DNA from: Phaeobacter sp. CECT 5382
Lineage (GTDB): Bacteria; Pseudomonadota; Alphaproteobacteria; Rhodobacterales; Rhodobacteraceae
DNA: 64,000 nucleotides
Direction: 5' to 3'
NCBI RefSeq assembly: GCF_001457775.1
Contig: NZ_CYSG01000001.1
Span: 62,001-126,000 of the forward strand
Shown here: in pieces, positions 62,247-64,000 of the stretch
Layout: each line of letters starts with the position of its first letter
Position numbering within the stretch: position 1 is the first letter of the stretch
Translations under genes and position numbers: made by a program
The notes under the pieces: model-generated
The model's input: only the letters and a program-made list of their open reading frames with translations
What the model was told of the DNA's origin: nothing
Databases searched by the model: none

Positions 62247-63456
62247 TCAACAGTCACCCACCCCGCTGCCCCCGTTGGCCCAGGGTGCCCTCAAAGGTAT
62301 CAAGGTTTTGGATCTGTCGCGCATTCTCGCAGGCCCCACCTGTACGCAGATGCTGGGGGATCTGGGTGCCATTGTCCTAAAGGTGGAAAATCCCAAAACC
62401 GGCGGCGATGATACGCGTCAGTGGGGCCCCCCCTATGTAATGGATCAGGACGGCGAAGCCTCGGATCTTTCGGCCTATTTCATGGCAGCCAACCGCAACA
62501 AACGATCTATTGCGGTGGATATCGCCACCCCTGAAGGTCAGGCCGTAATCCACCGTCTGGCGGCCGAGGCCGATATTCTGGTGGAGAACTTCAAACCCGG
62601 AGGCCTTGCGAAATACGGGCTCGACTACGCCAGCATGCGCGCCGATCATCCGGGACTGGTTTATTGTTCGATCTCCGGCTACGGCCAGACCGGCCCCAAC
62701 AGCCACAAGCCCGGCTATGATCTGATGGCGCAGGGCTACGGCGGCATCATGTCTTTGACAGGCGAACCAGAGGGCCAGCCTGTGAAGGCCGGTGTCGGCA
62801 TCGCCGATGTCATGTGCGGCATGTATGCCACCATCGGCATTCTCGCCGCCCTGCACCACAAAACCCAAACCGGCGAAGGCCAGCAGATTGATCTGGCGCT
62901 GGTCGATGCCCAAGTGGCCTGGCTGATCAACGAGGGTGTGGCCTATCTCAACACTGGCACCCTGCCCCAGCGCCGTGGCAACGAACACCCCAGCATCGTG
63001 CCCTATGGCCTCTATGACACCTCGGATGCCCATGTCATTCTGGCCGTCGGTAATGACAGCCAGTTCCGCCGTTTCATGGAATTCCTCGGCCTCGAAGGCC
63101 TGGCAGAGGATGCCCGCTTTGCCACCAACCCGGCGCGGTTGCAAAATCGTGGCGCGCTGAACGATATCCTGATCCCGGCCTTGCAACGGTTCACCATGGA
63201 CGAGGTCATCGCCGGGATGGAAGCGCGCAAGGTGCCCGCAGGGCCTGTACAGACCCTCGACCGGGTCTTTGCCTCGGATCAGGTGGCAGCCCGCGACATG
63301 GCCATCGACATGACCTCGACCGCCGGTCCTGTAAAACTGTTGGGCAACCCGCTGAACTTCTCACGCACGCCGGTGACCTACCGCTATGCGCCGCCACAAT
63401 GCGGCGATGCTACGGCAGAGATTCTCGGGGCGGCAGACCCATTTGAGCAGGACTAA
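62233..63456 (+). CDS. class III (CaiB/BaiF) CoA-transferase
   Basis: 407 residues from the second ATG of ATGATG (62233), better spaced from GGAGG than the first (62230). Class III motifs: KVLDLSRILAGPTCTQMLGD, FMAANRNKRSIAVD, ENFKPGGLAKYGLDY and the catalytic Asp in PGYDLMAQGYGG. Moves CoA between carboxylic acids. Translationally coupled to the ThDP enzyme, so they likely act on successive intermediates; the acid is not evident. Followed by a clear terminator. Confidence 0.92.
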   Translation: MDASDQQSPTPLPPLAQGALKGIKVLDLSRILAGPTCTQMLGDLGAIVLKVENPKTGGDDTRQWGPPYVMDQDGEASDLSAYFMAANRNKRSIAVDIATPEGQAVIHRLAAEADILVENFKPGGLAKYGLDYASMRADHPGLVYCSISGYGQTGPNSHKPGYDLMAQGYGGIMSLTGEPEGQPVKAGVGIADVMCGMYATIGILAALHHKTQTGEGQQIDLALVDAQVAWLINEGVAYLNTGTLPQRRGNEHPSIVPYGLYDTSDAHVILAVGNDSQFRRFMEFLGLEGLAEDARFATNPARLQNRGALNDILIPALQRFTMDEVIAGMEARKVPAGPVQTLDRVFASDQVAARDMAIDMTSTAGPVKLLGNPLNFSRTPVTYRYAPPQCGDATAEILGAADPFEQD

Positions 63457-63514
63457 GGCCCGGCGGGCTTTGCGTCCTGTCGCCACACTGTTCACGAATG
63501 TTACAATAATCGGC

Positions 63515-63541
63515 AAGCACCCGCCCATCCGGCGGGTGCTT
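63515..63541 (+). terminator. terminator after the CoA-transferase
   Basis: AAGCACCCGCC and GGCGGGTGCTT form an 11-bp perfect stem with a CATCC loop, then TCTTGTC. The 277-bp gap to the next gene holds nothing else clear. Confidence 0.85.
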
Positions 63542-63733
63542 TCTTGTCATTGGCCTGAAATCGGATCAAAGACGCGAAAAACCGCCTGATAAATCGAAAC
63601 ATTTCGGCAAGATACCCCCCAGCCCGCACACGCGGCTTCACCAAAACGCGAGCACCGTCGCGCGGCCGCACAGGCTGGTCTAATCTCGTCTCAAACATCG
63701 TGATTTTCCAACAAGGCAGAGATTGGACCCCCA

Positions 63734-64000
63734 ATGACGCAAGACATCTTCGGACAAGAGACCAGCCTCAGCACTGACGCCGCCCGCACCAGCTGGGACG
63801 CCGCCCAGATGGGTGTGCTGGCCCATGCCGCTGTCACTGCCGACCACCTTGGGGCCGTGCTTGAAGCCGAACCCGACTTTGCGCTGGCGCAGGCCATCAA
63901 GGGCCTGTCGGTGCTGATGCTGGGACGATCTGAATTGCTGCCCATGGCGCAGGACGCCCTGAAAGCGGCCAAGCGTAGCTACAGTGCGGCGCTGCCACGT
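63734..64000 (+). CDS. TTC38-like tetratricopeptide repeat protein (3' truncated)
   Basis: The frame from ATG at 63734 is open to the window end (89 codons). Text TSWDAAQMGVLAHAAVTADH and LGAVLEAEPDFALAQAIKGL matches the start of TTC38-type TPR proteins of Rhodobacterales, which run to about 450 residues. No signal peptide. Function of the family is unknown; the rest lies beyond the window. Confidence 0.7.
   Translation, partial: MTQDIFGQETSLSTDAARTSWDAAQMGVLAHAAVTADHLGAVLEAEPDFALAQAIKGLSVLMLGRSELLPMAQDALKAAKRSYSAALPR

Noticed and set aside
60630-63456. Oxalyl-CoA decarboxylase / formyl-CoA transferase pair
   Set aside because: Gene order is suggestive, but the ThDP protein text is closer to acetolactate synthase than to Oxc, so a specific oxalate role is not claimed.
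1-64000. CRISPR arrays, transposons, prophage, tRNA or rRNA genes
   Set aside because: No regularly spaced 25-40 bp repeats, no transposase or integrase motifs, and no cloverleaf or rRNA-like sequence was seen by eye; the tandem repeats found have no spacers.

Overview
The window is bacterial chromosome from an alphaproteobacterium, most likely the Roseobacter group of the Rhodobacterales. Pointers are GapR (DUF2312), a bacterial NDUFA12 homologue next to mlaD and a DUF2155 gene, an ScfR-type regulator, two RidA-like genes, a complete sox cluster and a RutR-controlled reductive pyrimidine pathway. Genes are dense, in short operons, mostly with clear GGAGG-type ribosome binding sites. I saw no rRNA, tRNA, CRISPR array, transposase or prophage gene.

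Layout. 1-4.3 kb: a truncated cNMP/CBS/DUF294 nucleotidyltransferase, a small membrane protein, a membrane-anchored PAS-DEDDh exonuclease and a flavin reductase. 4.5-5.7 kb: an orphan two-cluster ferredoxin. 5.8-16.5 kb: uracil/thymine catabolism (preT, preA, dihydropyrimidinase, ureidopropionase-type amidohydrolase, rutR) with its own NMT1-type ABC transporter; one perfect and two degenerate RutR-type palindromes lie upstream of its transcription units. 16.5-19 kb: cupin, RidA, GapR and two small proteins. 19.3-21.6 kb: persulfide dioxygenase, a split YeeE/YedE sulfur transporter and a DUF442 sulfurtransferase. 21.8-28.2 kb: a SpoA (FliM/FliN-like) protein with a Gly/Asp-rich tail, a symporter-histidine kinase hybrid, a small membrane partner, a receiver-only response regulator and an ScfR-like regulator.

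28.4-35.4 kb: a five-gene branched-chain-amino-acid-type ABC transporter facing an acyl-CoA synthetase; with the ScfR neighbour this suggests uptake and activation of a carboxylate. 35.5-40.2 kb: LuxR regulator, accB-accC, aat, DUF2155, mlaD, NDUFA12. 40.3-45 kb: glyoxalase-like protein, RidA, clpX, clpP and a GlxA-type AraC regulator. 45-57.6 kb: a methyltransferase, then soxDCBAZYXWV on the minus strand, divergent soxS-soxR, and a one-chain YeeE transporter. 57.7-64 kb: PhoX phosphatase, DUF302 protein, a ThDP enzyme translationally coupled to a class III CoA-transferase, and the start of a TPR protein.

How it works together. Two sulfur loci (persulfide/YeeE at 19-21 kb, sox at 47-57 kb) carry inverted repeats of the ATTC-N8-GAAT type expected for SoxR/SqrR/BigR persulfide sensors, and SoxR keeps the two cysteines such sensors use. 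The pyrimidine block looks like one regulon with several RutR operators. A recurring non-coding feature is a short tandem repeat with a locus-specific unit of 11, 13, 15, 16 or 18 bp, placed close downstream of a stop codon at five separate loci.
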